Positions 25,036-35,875 of a stretch of 64,000 nt of DNA are shown here, in pieces; position 1 is the first letter of the stretch; the number at the start of each line of letters is the position of its first letter. Both the position numbers and the translations under genes were made by a program. Source of the stretch: Psoroptes ovis (Eukaryota > Arthropoda > Arachnida > Sarcoptiformes > Psoroptidae); NCBI GenBank assembly GCA_002943765.1, contig PQWQ01000001.1, positions 1,922,001-1,986,000 on the forward strand. The letters are read 5' to 3'. A model generated the notes under the pieces. That model was given only the letters and a program-made list of their open reading frames with translations. It made no database searches and was not told the origin of the DNA.

Positions 25036-28000
25036 ATGGCAATGATTACAATTGAACGTATAGTTCCAGCGGGTAGCAATTCATCATCATCATCATCATC
25101 CACATCGACAACGACTAATAATAATAATAACAATAATAATGATCGACAAAATGAAACATCACCATCGACAGCAACAAGATTATCGACCACAATTGGTCAT
25201 CAATCAGCGGCTATAACTCCAAATAATTCAAATTCATTAGTTAGATCAAATGAAATTTATATTGCTGTACGTGACGCTGATATCATTTTTCCACATAATG
25301 AATGTCATCGATATTCAAAAACAACGGCAGCAGCAACAACAGCTGCAATCAGTGAATTGATACAAAAGCATTTGAAAGCAATTCTTGAGATATTACGTCC
25401 AACAGATACGATGAAAATGGTATTTTGGATATTCGAAAATTTATTGATAATTCAGTGTTTTTTACCAATCATATTTTTTCAATCATTATTTATAGGCAGT
25501 AAGACTTGAATCACAATTAGATTTAGGCCGTACACGTTATTTATTGGTTGTAGCAAATGAAACCGATCAAAGTTGTTTATTAGGCATTGATTATGAAAAT
25601 GAAGCAACCATTGGTCTTGTGTTGCCTATTTGGAAAGATATGAAAATCATGTTGGATGGTGATGGGTTAGTATTTATGAAATATGAGACAAAAAATCTTT
25701 TTAACATGGATATTCAATTTTAAATAGTGGTTTTCGCATCACAACTGGTCAACGACATCATATATTTAAACCTGTATCAGTACAAGCCATGTGGTCTATA
25801 TTTCAATCATTACATCTAGCAACAAAAAAATCAATCAAGAATAATCATTATGAAGGAAGTGGATCTCATCAATGGGTTATTGCGTATCAAAATAATATCA
25901 AATCTAATTCAAGATGTTTACATGAATGGTTTGTTGTTTCGTATTTCATACATTGTTCATTGAATTTATTCCCAATTTATGTTCAATTTTCTATAGGCAT
26001 ACAATTAATGATCAATGGGAAAATCAATATAACAATGTTCATGAAATGAAAAGGTAATTAAATTGATAAATTTAACGATAATATGTTGTAATTATTATAA
26101 TCTATCAATTTAGATCTAGTAATAATAAAAAATTCGAAGAAACAATAACGACAAAATTACGTGAAGTTATGATCTCAGTAGACCTTGAACAAGTTACTTC
26201 TAAAGAAATTCGTTCCAAATTGGAAAAACTTCTCAATCGTGATTTAAGTGATTATAAATCATTTATCGATAAAGAAATGATAAGAATTATGGGTCAACTT
26301 GAAGAGCCATCAAAGATACTCGATTATCTGTATTTAGGTTCCGAATGGAACGCATCGAATTTCGAAGAACTCAAAGGAAAAGGGTTCGTAGTTTTATTGA
26401 TAAAATTTTGTTTCAAATATTTATCATAATTTCATTTTGTGACATTATTAGCGTGCAAAAAATATTAAACGTAACATCTGAGATTGATAATTATTTCCCT
26501 GGATATTTTGATTATTACAATATTCGTGTTGAAGACGATGAAGCAACAGATATGCTTCGACATTTGAATGATACTTATTATTATATTCGTAAAGCAAGGT
26601 AATTTCATCAATCAACTATAATCATCAAAAATTTTCATTTATCTTTTGTTTTTTTCCATTCGGTCCCGTTAATACAGAGATGAAGGTGTAAAAGTTTTGG
26701 TTCATTGTAAAAAAGGAATCTCTCGCTCAGCCAGTGTTGTTGTTGCATATATCATGAAAGAAAAATGTTTTGATCTTGAAAAAGCATTACGATATGTTCG
26801 TAATCATCGTAGCACAATCCGTCCAAATCCTGCCTTTCTTCAACAACTGATTATTTATCAAGGGATGCTTGCTGCAAGGTATTAGAGATATCAATTTGCT
26901 CATAGAAATTGATACATTTTTTTTTCTCTAATTTATCATAGCAACAATAGTATGATGTGGAAATCTAATTCTGATTCTGAATTGCAAAATTCTTGTGATA
27001 ATCATGATAATCATCATCCTCATCATAAATCCAAAGGTAAAAATTTTCTTCAGCAAACATGTGAACGTGTACGTGATTTATTTCATCGGAAAGCTGAAGC
27101 AGATAAAGAAAATGCATACAGATTTCATCGGCGTAAATCTTGGCCGCCCAAATGTGAAGATGACGATAAATTAATATTTAGACAACAATCGAATAATGTT
27201 GATAAAAGAATCGAAATCAAACAACAATGGTCGAATAATTTCTCTGATACAGAGAAAGAATTAAATCGTATAGATTTATTTAAAAAATTTGAGATCAAAG
27301 GTTCTCGTGTAAGAGAAAGAATTGAAGATTTCGAGAATAAACAACCTACTAATACGGTAGGTGTTGGTGTTCCACAGATCAAGACCAACAACAATCTCAT
27401 TAATGCTAATCAAATTAGTCGGGAAACTAAAAACAATAGTGAAAGTACTGTATCATTGAATATGAAAAAGAATGTTCCAACAAAGAATGGCATCGTATCA
27501 AATTTAGCTTGTCATTTCGAGTCAAAAGAATTTCCGGTGACAAGTAAAACAAATGATACAAATGATTTGAATACTATTGAAGAAAATGATCAAAATGTCA
27601 AAATGAATTTCACATCCTCATCTAAACCACCTTTACCTCCTCTTTCATCGATCGTTAATAATAATAATGCTACATCAATCATTCAACAATCATCTGAAAG
27701 AATTGTAGATCAAATCAAATGCAATCCCGCCAATTCATCATGTGAATTTCTTCATTTAACTTCGTCATTTGAATCGACACATCTGGATGAAGCATCAAAC
27801 AAAAATAGTATACTTAAAAGAGCCTTATCTTATGATCAGATTAAAGAATTAGACAACAATTCTCATCATAATCCGACGCATTCATCATTATTATCTGCAA
27901 CGACAATGACCGATCCCTTAACAGCGGACAACTCCCTGAAAAAATGTAAAAAAAGTTCAGTTGGTGAATCATCAATTGATTGCGATCAATGTGAACACGT

Positions 28001-28736
28001 TTGTGATAAAGATGATTTCACTGATTATCGCAAAAATAATCCATCACAACCATCGATACATCGGACATGTAGTCTGCCGAACATGGCCGAAGATGATTCA
28101 TCAATGATTGAAGACAAAGCTGATAGTAATAGTGTCAAATCAAGTGATTTCTGTCCAAAATCAGCATCGGATCAACGCAAAAAACAATCTTCCATAGAAT
28201 CGGATATGGCGCATATCGATCGAACACAATTGATGACACCATTGGATTTGCGATTTTTACGACAGATAACAAGTCAACAACATTTTAACAATAATATGAA
28301 ATGTAATCATTTTAATGGATTTGTTCGGCGACGAACGGAACAACTTGAAACTTATGCTCAAAATTCTTCATCTCCTCCATCAAACGCAATGACAACAATT
28401 GTTTTTCAAGATGAAAACAGTAAAAACCGTGATCAATATTCAGAACATCATTCTCCTATAAGCATAAATGGTCATTTAAAATCATCAAAGTCTTTCAATC
28501 ATCATGATTCATTATCATCGACATCTTCATCATCAAACACATCAACAACAATAATTAATCAAATTAAACCATTTTCAAATACGACCATAAACTCTACTAC
28601 TACTAATACCACCACCGCCGCTACCACCACCATTAATTCACCGATGAAATTAATACCGGAAAAGAAAACGAAAAAAACATATGGTAAAAGTCATCCATTA
28701 GATAAATTGAATCGAGCTTCATCAACATATAGCTAA
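25036..28736 (+). CDS. ssh: Slingshot cofilin phosphatase
   Basis: Slingshot dephosphorylates and activates cofilin, driving actin turnover. Exons 25036..25419, 25496..25665, 25728..25928, 25997..26053, 26114..26383, 26452..26598, 26678..26878, 26942..28736 give 1074 residues. A stop codon lies in frame just upstream of the ATG, and MAMITIERIVP resembles the family N-terminus. The SSH-N region (RLESQLDLGRTRYLLVVAN, HIFKPVSVQAMWSIFQSLH) is followed by a DEK-C-like segment (LREVMISVDLEQVTSKEIR). The dual-specificity phosphatase follows, with YLGSEWNASNFEEL and the P-loop HCKKGISRSASVV, catalytic Cys at 420. The last exon encodes a long Ser/Asn-rich, probably disordered tail of nearly 600 residues. 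Intron phases are almost all 2 after the second exon, which helped fix the joins. Confidence 0.96.
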
Positions 28737-29428
28737 TTGAATAAATGGTAATGAAGAAAAATCACAAAACCACCACCAATTATCATTATGCACTGATTAG
28801 TAGTAAACAATGATAATTTATTTAATAAATCGGCTAGTCAATAATGAGGAAAAAAATGATTATGATCGAAACAAGCAAATAACCATTTATCAATCATTAA
28901 AACTTACAAGTAAACCAAAAATGAAATTGATCAAATTTTTATTCATATTAAATCAAACATTCATTCATTGTTTATATGTGTATAAAACATGATGAATGAA
29001 TGTATCTCTTTTTCTCCTTAAAAATTTATAAAAACTCATTGATTTTATTTTATATCCATCTTCATTCATCATACATTCATCGATTCATTAATTCATTCAA
29101 TCATCATTAATGAGAATGATAATTATTATACAATTTTTATTATTTGATAATTTGATAATTATTATATTTTAAATAATAATAATAAAATTTAAAAAAATTT
29201 TATTTAAAAATGAAAAACTTTTAGTTAAATTTGAATTTTGAAGAATTCATGAGGATGAACACTATAAAAACTCCATCTGTCATTTGGTTTGAGCATCAAT
29301 TATTTAATCTAATTGTTTATTGTTTTAGAAATTATTTAATCAATATTTGATTTTAAATTAATTATTCTCCACAATATTGTTAATTGATTCGTTTTTAATT
29401 TAGATTTTTGTTTTATTAATGCAATAAA
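28737..29428. other. Intergenic, AT-rich
   Basis: Slingshot 3'UTR and 5' region of the next gene. Only AT-rich DNA and short ATT runs are seen (about 29100-29210). Confidence 0.5.
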
Positions 29429-31294
29429 ATGACATCGTTGGATAAAAATTTATTTTTTCAAACATTATTGGTAAATGGACATTTATTTCCAAAAAAATGA
29501 AATTTTAAATGTATTTTTCTTGAATTTTTTTCTCATTAAGAATAATTATCGTAAACGTTATGATGAAATAATTAACAATTGTTATAATGTTTGTGTACCA
29601 ATGAATGGTTCATATGATCCTCGACAATTAGATGATAAATTTATTTGTTCACATATTTTAAAACCATCACCATTGTTGAAATCGTATGCATAAATGATGA
29701 TGAGTGGGAAAAAAACTTGAATTAATTGTATTATAATTTTTTTTCTCAAAAATTCATTAGACATTTTACACCATTTAATAATAAACAAAATTTTCATGTA
29801 CATATCGATGGTAATCTAATCAAAGTGACCAAAGGTTTTGGTGATGTTAATTATGAAATGATTCGTATATTGGACGAAGAAAAAGCTTATAACAATGTAA
29901 GTAACATTTTAATATTTGTTCCACTAATTGTCTAATTATTCATAAAAAGGCTAATCAAAAATATAGCATATTTGTTTGCGAAAAACCATTAATTTCATCG
30001 TTAAATTTAAAATTAAATTATGAAAGTTTCAATGTAAAATCAAATGAAATTCAAGTGGTGACATTTGATGAGTAAGCATCATTCGATATGATAAATAATG
30101 AGAAATTTTAATGTAATTAATTGAAAATTTTCAGTTGTCGGAAATATCTTCAACAAATATCTCCAAAAACATTAAATCAATTAAATGAAGACATTGAACA
30201 AGTGATGAATACATATATTTTCTTACCAAATTATCTCGATGATGTTGCGGCTAAATTGAAAAGGATTATCGATAATTATATAGAAGTAAGCACGAAATTG
30301 CCAATTATCTGTTGTACACAAATTAACATCAATTTTTAATTATAAAATAGCTACTCACTGATGAATGTAATGACCAGAGTTCATTACACAATAATGAACA
30401 ATTGAATTCTGCAGTCGAAAGTTATACAATCGGATTACTATACGATCGTTTGATATCAATGATGCGACAGCGAATGGAAAAACAAGATGAACGATTTTTA
30501 TATAAATGTTGTTCGATGAATAAAAAAAATCATAAAATAAAACCGACTGATTTTGGTGCTCAAAAAGCTTTTGAAAATTTTGAAATTTCTGAAATGATCG
30601 AAACGAAATTTGATGAATTACAATTTTCGCAATCATGTACACCATTAGCAAAATTAAATTGTATGCGACAAATTTTAGATGCTATCAATGATCGATTGAA
30701 AAAAACAGTCGATCAACATGTTGATGGCCCATTTTCGGTGAATAAACAACGTGAAAAGAAAATATTCATCATGTCTGATGATCTACTGGCAGCTGTTATA
30801 TGTTCACTTTCCGTTTGTCAACCAAAAAAATTTTGCTCCATCATTGAATTTATACAAACATTCAGTTGGTATTTGCCACAAAATTCAGAGCTTGGATATT
30901 CATTTGTTACATTCAAAGTCGCCAAAGAATATATATTGAATTACAACCACCCAATATCCAACGAACCCAAAATTGACATCAATCAGTCAATGCAGCAGCA
31001 TCAGCAACAATTTCAACAACAAAAAGTAATGAGATCACGGAATCGTTTCGACAAAGAATTATCATCCCTAGATGACGAAATTGATAAAATGACAGAATTA
31101 ATGGGTAAAAGTATGCCAACGAAAAGTAATGCATTTGTTTCTACCGGTGATAATGATGCTAATCATCAAGAATTAGGGTATGATTTTTAGAAAATTTGTA
31201 ATCTAATGAAAATAACGAAAATTTTATTCATAATAGAAAATTTCTTGGTTCATTAGCCGGCAATTTTATGACTGCTTCAGGTCAAAAACATTGA
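29429..31294 (+). CDS. VPS9-domain protein like VARP N-terminus
   Basis: VPS9 domains are exchange factors for Rab5-family GTPases (Rab21 for VARP/ANKRD27). Exons 29429..29470, 29541..29683, 29761..29896, 29950..30071, 30135..30285, 30351..31177, 31237..31294 give 492 residues. The N-terminal 110 residues (CVPMNGSY, then IDGNLIKVTKGFG) resemble the VARP N-terminal region. The VPS9 part shows CTPLAKLNCMRQILDAI, the conserved IMSDDLLAAVICSL (Asp for Rab nucleotide exchange) and SELGYSFVTFKVAKEYI. VARP continues into ankyrin repeats, but this frame ends soon after with FLGSLAGNFMTASGQKH and a double stop. The final exon was placed by a phase-2 splice. It may be an ankyrin-less relative, not a true orthologue, so no symbol is given. 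Its stop is 9 bp from the opposite-strand ALG11 stop. Confidence 0.8.
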
Positions 31295-31303
31295 TGATCA
31301 AGA

Positions 31304-32764
31304 TCAAAACAGCGATGACATTTGTTGAAGAAATGATTGCTCAAATTTTTGTTGTGAAAATCTGGCTGTAGATTCTCTAGCTTTTGTTTGAATTTTTCGC
31401 TTTTCATCATCTGACATTGTCATTAGTTTGTATAAATAATGTGCAAATTGATCACAGTCTTCGGCTAAAAATCCCGTCTCATTCTCGGTGATGATATCTA
31501 ATTTTGGCCCACCTGAATTATGTGCAATCGTTAATAGGCCAGCAGCTAAAAATTCTACAACACTGATACCAAAATGTTCATTCGTCATCGTATGAATAGC
31601 TATGCTGGCCTCTTTCATCAAATTAATCATTTTTTCATATGCAATATTTTTACAAAATTTTATACAATCTCCGATACCTAATTTGATTGATTTTCGTCTT
31701 AAATTTTCTGCCAAATTCTCATCTTCTTCATTTCTACAACTTCCAATCATAATCAATAAAGGTTTTACAGATGAATTATTTTCTTTTAAAATTTCCATTA
31801 ATTTATGAATCGATTGTAATTGAAGTTCATGATTTTTTTCTGGCCTAAATTGACTTAATGATATGATCATATTAGGATTTCTTCCGTCTAAACTTAAACC
31901 GCATAAATTATCAACATTACAAGGTGGATAAACAATAGCAACTTTTCGGTGCCACAATTGTTCAATATGATTTTTGGTCCATGTAGAATTGACCATTACA
32001 ACATTTGCACCTTTGCTAACAATGCGATATACAAATACAAAAATTCTATAATAAACTATTTTGATTGCTGTCAATAATCGACTTTGAGCAATAAAAGCTC
32101 GGTTATTGAATGTATCACGATTATCTGCAACAACTTGAAGCATATCGGTGCTAATTATAGGATAATGTGTATAAGTAGCAACTTTAGCTGAGCCAATTAA
32201 TCTAAACAAAGGATAAGTGAAACTAGCACCGATTGTATCGATGTAAATATCAGGAGGACATCGAAACAATGCTTCAACACCGACAATAAATGATCCAATA
32301 TTTTGGCCTAATAATGTGGCGACGGGATAATATTTAGCCAACAATAACCAACATGTATTCAACTGTACAAATTTCAAACTATTTTCATTAACATTCAAAT
32401 CCAATTTAAATATTTCATTTGCTTTTCTTACAATTGTCATTGATTCAACATCATATTTATCTGAAAGAATAAAATTTAATGATGATAAAGATTTCTTTAT
32501 AAAAAAAAGTAAGGATGAAAAATTACCAGAATAAATCACAAAACAATGTTGAGGAAATTCACGATGCAATGATTTAATGGCAGACCATAAAACTCTTTCA
32601 CCACCACCGCCAGCATTGCAAAATGGATGAAAAAATGCAATCAGTTTACTGTTTTCATCATTCAATAATGTAAATTTTTGACGGATTTGTTGATATTTAT
32701 ACGACAAATACAATTTTATTAAATAAATTGGTAATAAAAATATGATTGAAATTGTCAAAAACAT
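31304..32764 (-). CDS. Alg11: ALG11 alpha-1,2-mannosyltransferase
   Basis: ALG11 adds the fourth and fifth mannoses to dolichol-linked Man3GlcNAc2 on the cytosolic face of the ER, in N-glycan precursor synthesis. It is a single exon of 486 residues starting at the ATG at 32764. An N-terminal membrane segment (LTISIIFLLPIYLIKLYL) is followed by FFHPFCNAGGGGERVLWSAI, the glycine-rich loop diagnostic of ALG11. The C-terminal GT-B lobe has LSQFRPEKNHELQL and the EX7E motif in EHFGISVVEFLAAG, which binds the nucleotide sugar. The length is normal for the family. It is convergent with the VARP-like gene and divergent from CISD. Confidence 0.96.
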   Translation of the reverse strand: MFLTISIIFLLPIYLIKLYLSYKYQQIRQKFTLLNDENSKLIAFFHPFCNAGGGGERVLWSAIKSLHREFPQHCFVIYSGNFSSLLFFIKKSLSSLNFILSDKYDVESMTIVRKANEIFKLDLNVNENSLKFVQLNTCWLLLAKYYPVATLLGQNIGSFIVGVEALFRCPPDIYIDTIGASFTYPLFRLIGSAKVATYTHYPIISTDMLQVVADNRDTFNNRAFIAQSRLLTAIKIVYYRIFVFVYRIVSKGANVVMVNSTWTKNHIEQLWHRKVAIVYPPCNVDNLCGLSLDGRNPNMIISLSQFRPEKNHELQLQSIHKLMEILKENNSSVKPLLIMIGSCRNEEDENLAENLRRKSIKLGIGDCIKFCKNIAYEKMINLMKEASIAIHTMTNEHFGISVVEFLAAGLLTIAHNSGGPKLDIITENETGFLAEDCDQFAHYLYKLMTMSDDEKRKIQTKARESTARFSQQKFEQSFLQQMSSLF

Positions 32765-33027
32765 TTTGAATTTTAAAATTTGAAATCTTCAATTCTATTC
32801 TATTCTATGGACACATCATTCAAAATATTTTTGATTCAAACTATCATCTTGAGTTGAAATAGATGATAGAAGTCGTTATTTTTTATTTTTCATTTTTAAG
32901 TATTAAGCAATACACTGAGAAAATCGATCAAAGATCGATAGTCTTCATTTATTTGATAAAATTTTCAATTTCATTCGAGAAAAAAAACATAAAATTTTTA
33001 AATAAACAACAACACTTTGAAACATCA
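32765..33027. promoter_or_regulatory. Divergent ALG11/CISD promoter region
   Basis: Only 263 bp separate the two start codons. Two ATCGAT boxes lie close together at 32923-32928 and 32934-32939, resembling the DRE/BEAF-type motif common in arthropod housekeeping promoters. The functional reading is inference. Confidence 0.4.
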
Positions 33028-33488
33028 ATGATAATGCATAGTAATTGTTCAGGTAAAAATTTTAATTTTTATGAAAAACATCTTAATTTAATTTTAATCA
33101 AATATTATTTATTTATTTGAATGATTAAAATAAAGGTTTAGATATTTTACCATGGGTTACAACAGCATTAGCTGTTTGTTATGGTATTTACATCACATAC
33201 AAGGCTGGTTGTTGTAAGAAAAAATGTGATAAAGATCAATGTCGTTTAAACAAAAAAGTCGATTTGGATAATCCAAAAGTGGTTCATAGTTTTGATATGG
33301 AAGATTTGGATGGTAAAACTGTTTTTTGTCGTTGCTGGAAATCATCAAAGGTAATTAATTGTCAATCTATAATAAATAATCGATTTCTAAAATCAATTCT
33401 ATAGTTTCCATATTGTGATGGTGCACACAATAAACACAATGAAACGAATGGAGATAATGTTGGCCCATTGATTGTACAGAAAAAATAA
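33028..33488 (+). CDS. CDGSH iron-sulfur protein, CISD1/2 type
   Basis: CISD proteins are membrane-anchored 2Fe-2S proteins of the mitochondrial outer membrane or ER, involved in iron and redox balance. Exons 33028..33052, 33136..33350, 33405..33488 give 107 residues, close to mitoNEET (108). A TM anchor (LPWVTTALAVCYGIYITYK) is followed by VVHSFDMEDLDGKTVFCRCW and FPYCDGAHNKHN. Together these give the three-Cys, one-His CDGSH cluster ligands, with the domain split by intron 2. The C-terminus GDNVGPLIVQKK is typical. The frame is open upstream to another ATG at 32863, but that extension is hydrophobic and would lengthen the protein well beyond the family norm. I therefore prefer 33028 (or 33034). 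Confidence 0.88.
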
Positions 33489-33662
33489 AATTCATACGTA
33501 ATAAGAATGAGAAAATTCATTCAATTAATTTTTTTATTTGATTCCACAAAAAAAAATAATGATAGTAATTATCAATCAAAAAGTAGATAATAATTAAAAA
33601 TTAGAATAATTCAAAAAACAATTCATTTTTGTTGAAATGTCTTTTCGTGATTTTTAAATCAA

Positions 33663-35276
33663 TTAAAATTGAAATTGTTGTCGATTTTCAGAAACATTTT
33701 CGTTGACATTATCATTGATATCGTTATTATTATTACTAATAGCGTTATTTGTTAATCCATATTCATTATCATTAGCTTGTGGCACTAATTCAGGTATATC
33801 TTCAGGACTACCATCATAAAATTTATCAACAATATCATATGCGAATTTGTATATTTGATCATTTTCATGATGTTGCAATGATTCTATGATATCTAAACCG
33901 CCACATTGTTCAATTTCGTCGGCTATTTCATTCTTTCTATCTAATTGTTCATAATGTTGAAATATTTTTATCAGTCCTTCAAGTAATATTTGCAATACTT
34001 GATTATCTTTAGCTGTTAATAGTTTGCACATTGGTTTAATGATACCAATATCGACAAGATGTCTTACTTGTTCGCTTGATCCATTTACAGTCATATTTGA
34101 AATGACCCATGCTGCTTCACGCTGTAAAACAAAACTACCATTGCTTAAATTCTCGATTATTTTCGGTAATAATTGATGATCAATTATTTTTTGTATTTGA
34201 TCCACACGTCCGGCTGTAATGTTGGAAAGAAACCATAATGCTTCTTTTTTAATTTTTTCTTTCCAATGATCCAATAATTTTGGCAAATAAACAAGTACAT
34301 CCATATCGAGTACAGCTTGTGTTTGATCATCTGTGCCAGTAACAATGTTTCCAATCACACGCAATGCTGGTGTTTGAATTTTCAAATCTTCATGATTCAA
34401 TAATGGTATGATAAAATTTACAAGGCCAGAATCTAAAACCATTTGTATTCGATCATTACCATGATCAGTTACATAAGATATCGCCCATACTATATCAGTG
34501 ATCACTGCCGAATCCATTGAATTTTGCAAAAGATTTTGCATAACTGGCAATATTGTTTCTAATACTCGAAGTGAAAGTGGAGGATTTTTGTTACGACACA
34601 TATTAATGATGACCCATGAAAGATTACGTAAAAATGACACAGATGGTGAGCGGTATAAAATTTGTATTAATGGATCAAGAACACCACTTTGAATGACAAG
34701 ATCACGAAGATCAGGTCCATCACCAATTATGTTGCCTAACGCCCACAATGATTGTTCAGCGACATTTTCATTTGGCGAAGCCAACAAATTCACGAAATAT
34801 GGAACGGCTCCTTCATCAACAACTTTTCTTGTCTGAATCGAGGAGCCTGATGCAACATTTGTAAGCGCCCATGCAGCTTCAAATTGTAATGTAGGCAAAT
34901 TATCATATTTAAGAGAATCGATTAAAGGTGGAAGAATACCAGCGGCAATTATTTCATCAATCGGAGGATTTTTATCTGATGACAATAACATTCTAATTGT
35001 TTTGACAGCACTTAATCGTAATTCAGGATCAGGATTCATGGTAGATATAACTATTGAATGTAAATTTTGTAATATTAATTTTGGATCAACGGTCCATTCT
35101 TCACCATTATCACCATCTTGCATATTATCATTATTTGAAACATTAATATTTCTTTTTTTGAGCAATACATCTTCACGTTTATTTTTACGTAATTCTACTG
35201 TTGTTTCATTACGACGACGACGTACATCATCGACATCACTACCACGATATTTATAACTTTTTGAATGTTGATCCAT
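33663..35276 (-). CDS. Importin subunit alpha (karyopherin alpha)
   Basis: Importin alpha binds nuclear localisation signals and docks them to importin beta for passage into the nucleus. It is a single exon of 537 residues from the ATG at 35276 (MDQHSKSYKYRG); the upstream frame lacks an ATG. The N-terminal importin-beta-binding domain contains RRRRNETTVELRKNKRED and LLKKRN. About ten ARM repeats follow, with the conserved Trp/Asn ladder residues that hold the signal (FEAAWALTNVASG, EQSLWALGNIIGDG, LSWVIINMCRNK, IVWAISYVTDHG, EALWFLSNITAG, EAAWVISNMTVNG). The C-terminus has the acidic, CAS-binding type end and an Asn-rich tail. The subfamily (alpha1, 2 or 3) is not decided here. Confidence 0.95.
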   Translation of the reverse strand: MDQHSKSYKYRGSDVDDVRRRRNETTVELRKNKREDVLLKKRNINVSNNDNMQDGDNGEEWTVDPKLILQNLHSIVISTMNPDPELRLSAVKTIRMLLSSDKNPPIDEIIAAGILPPLIDSLKYDNLPTLQFEAAWALTNVASGSSIQTRKVVDEGAVPYFVNLLASPNENVAEQSLWALGNIIGDGPDLRDLVIQSGVLDPLIQILYRSPSVSFLRNLSWVIINMCRNKNPPLSLRVLETILPVMQNLLQNSMDSAVITDIVWAISYVTDHGNDRIQMVLDSGLVNFIIPLLNHEDLKIQTPALRVIGNIVTGTDDQTQAVLDMDVLVYLPKLLDHWKEKIKKEALWFLSNITAGRVDQIQKIIDHQLLPKIIENLSNGSFVLQREAAWVISNMTVNGSSEQVRHLVDIGIIKPMCKLLTAKDNQVLQILLEGLIKIFQHYEQLDRKNEIADEIEQCGGLDIIESLQHHENDQIYKFAYDIVDKFYDGSPEDIPELVPQANDNEYGLTNNAISNNNNDINDNVNENVSENRQQFQF

Positions 35277-35875
35277 ATTTAGTTCAAAATTTGAACAACT
35301 ACACAATGATAATCTATTATGATTTAATTAAACAAAATAATATTTTGGAACTTTAATAAAATAATTCTAATAGAGAAAAATCAGGAAAAAAATCACATGT
35401 ATGTTCGTTATAAAAATTTTTTAAGTTTGATAATCGTTATTCTCTTTGACTCATCCCACTAATGTTTTTCATTAGTGTTTGTTCGTTGTTGCATATATAT
35501 TTTCTTTGCTTAAGAATTTACATAAGAAAAATAGTGTGAAACTCAAATCAGTTTTTGAGTTGCAAAAATATTATTCAACATTGATGACCACCAAAATCGC
35601 TATTTTCACCCAAGTGTGACCAAATTTTTTTTTCTATTTTTTTGACCGCCGAATTCAAATGGATAATTTTCGAATTTAAATTTTTTTGATTTTGATATTT
35701 GAATTAATTTTAATATTTCATTTGATTAAAATTTAGAAATTATATAAAAAAAATTAAAAAAATACTTTTTTTAGTGGATAAATAATCGTATACAAACGAA
35801 TCGATTAATTCATGTTGTTTTTGTTTTTAATGTTGATGATCATGATGATGATGATGATGATGATGATCATGATGA
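35277..35875. other. Importin alpha upstream region and RUFY 3'UTR
   Basis: AT-rich spacer between two minus-strand genes. It contains a (GAT)n run at about 35835-35870, inside the likely RUFY 3'UTR. No gene is seen. Confidence 0.5.
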
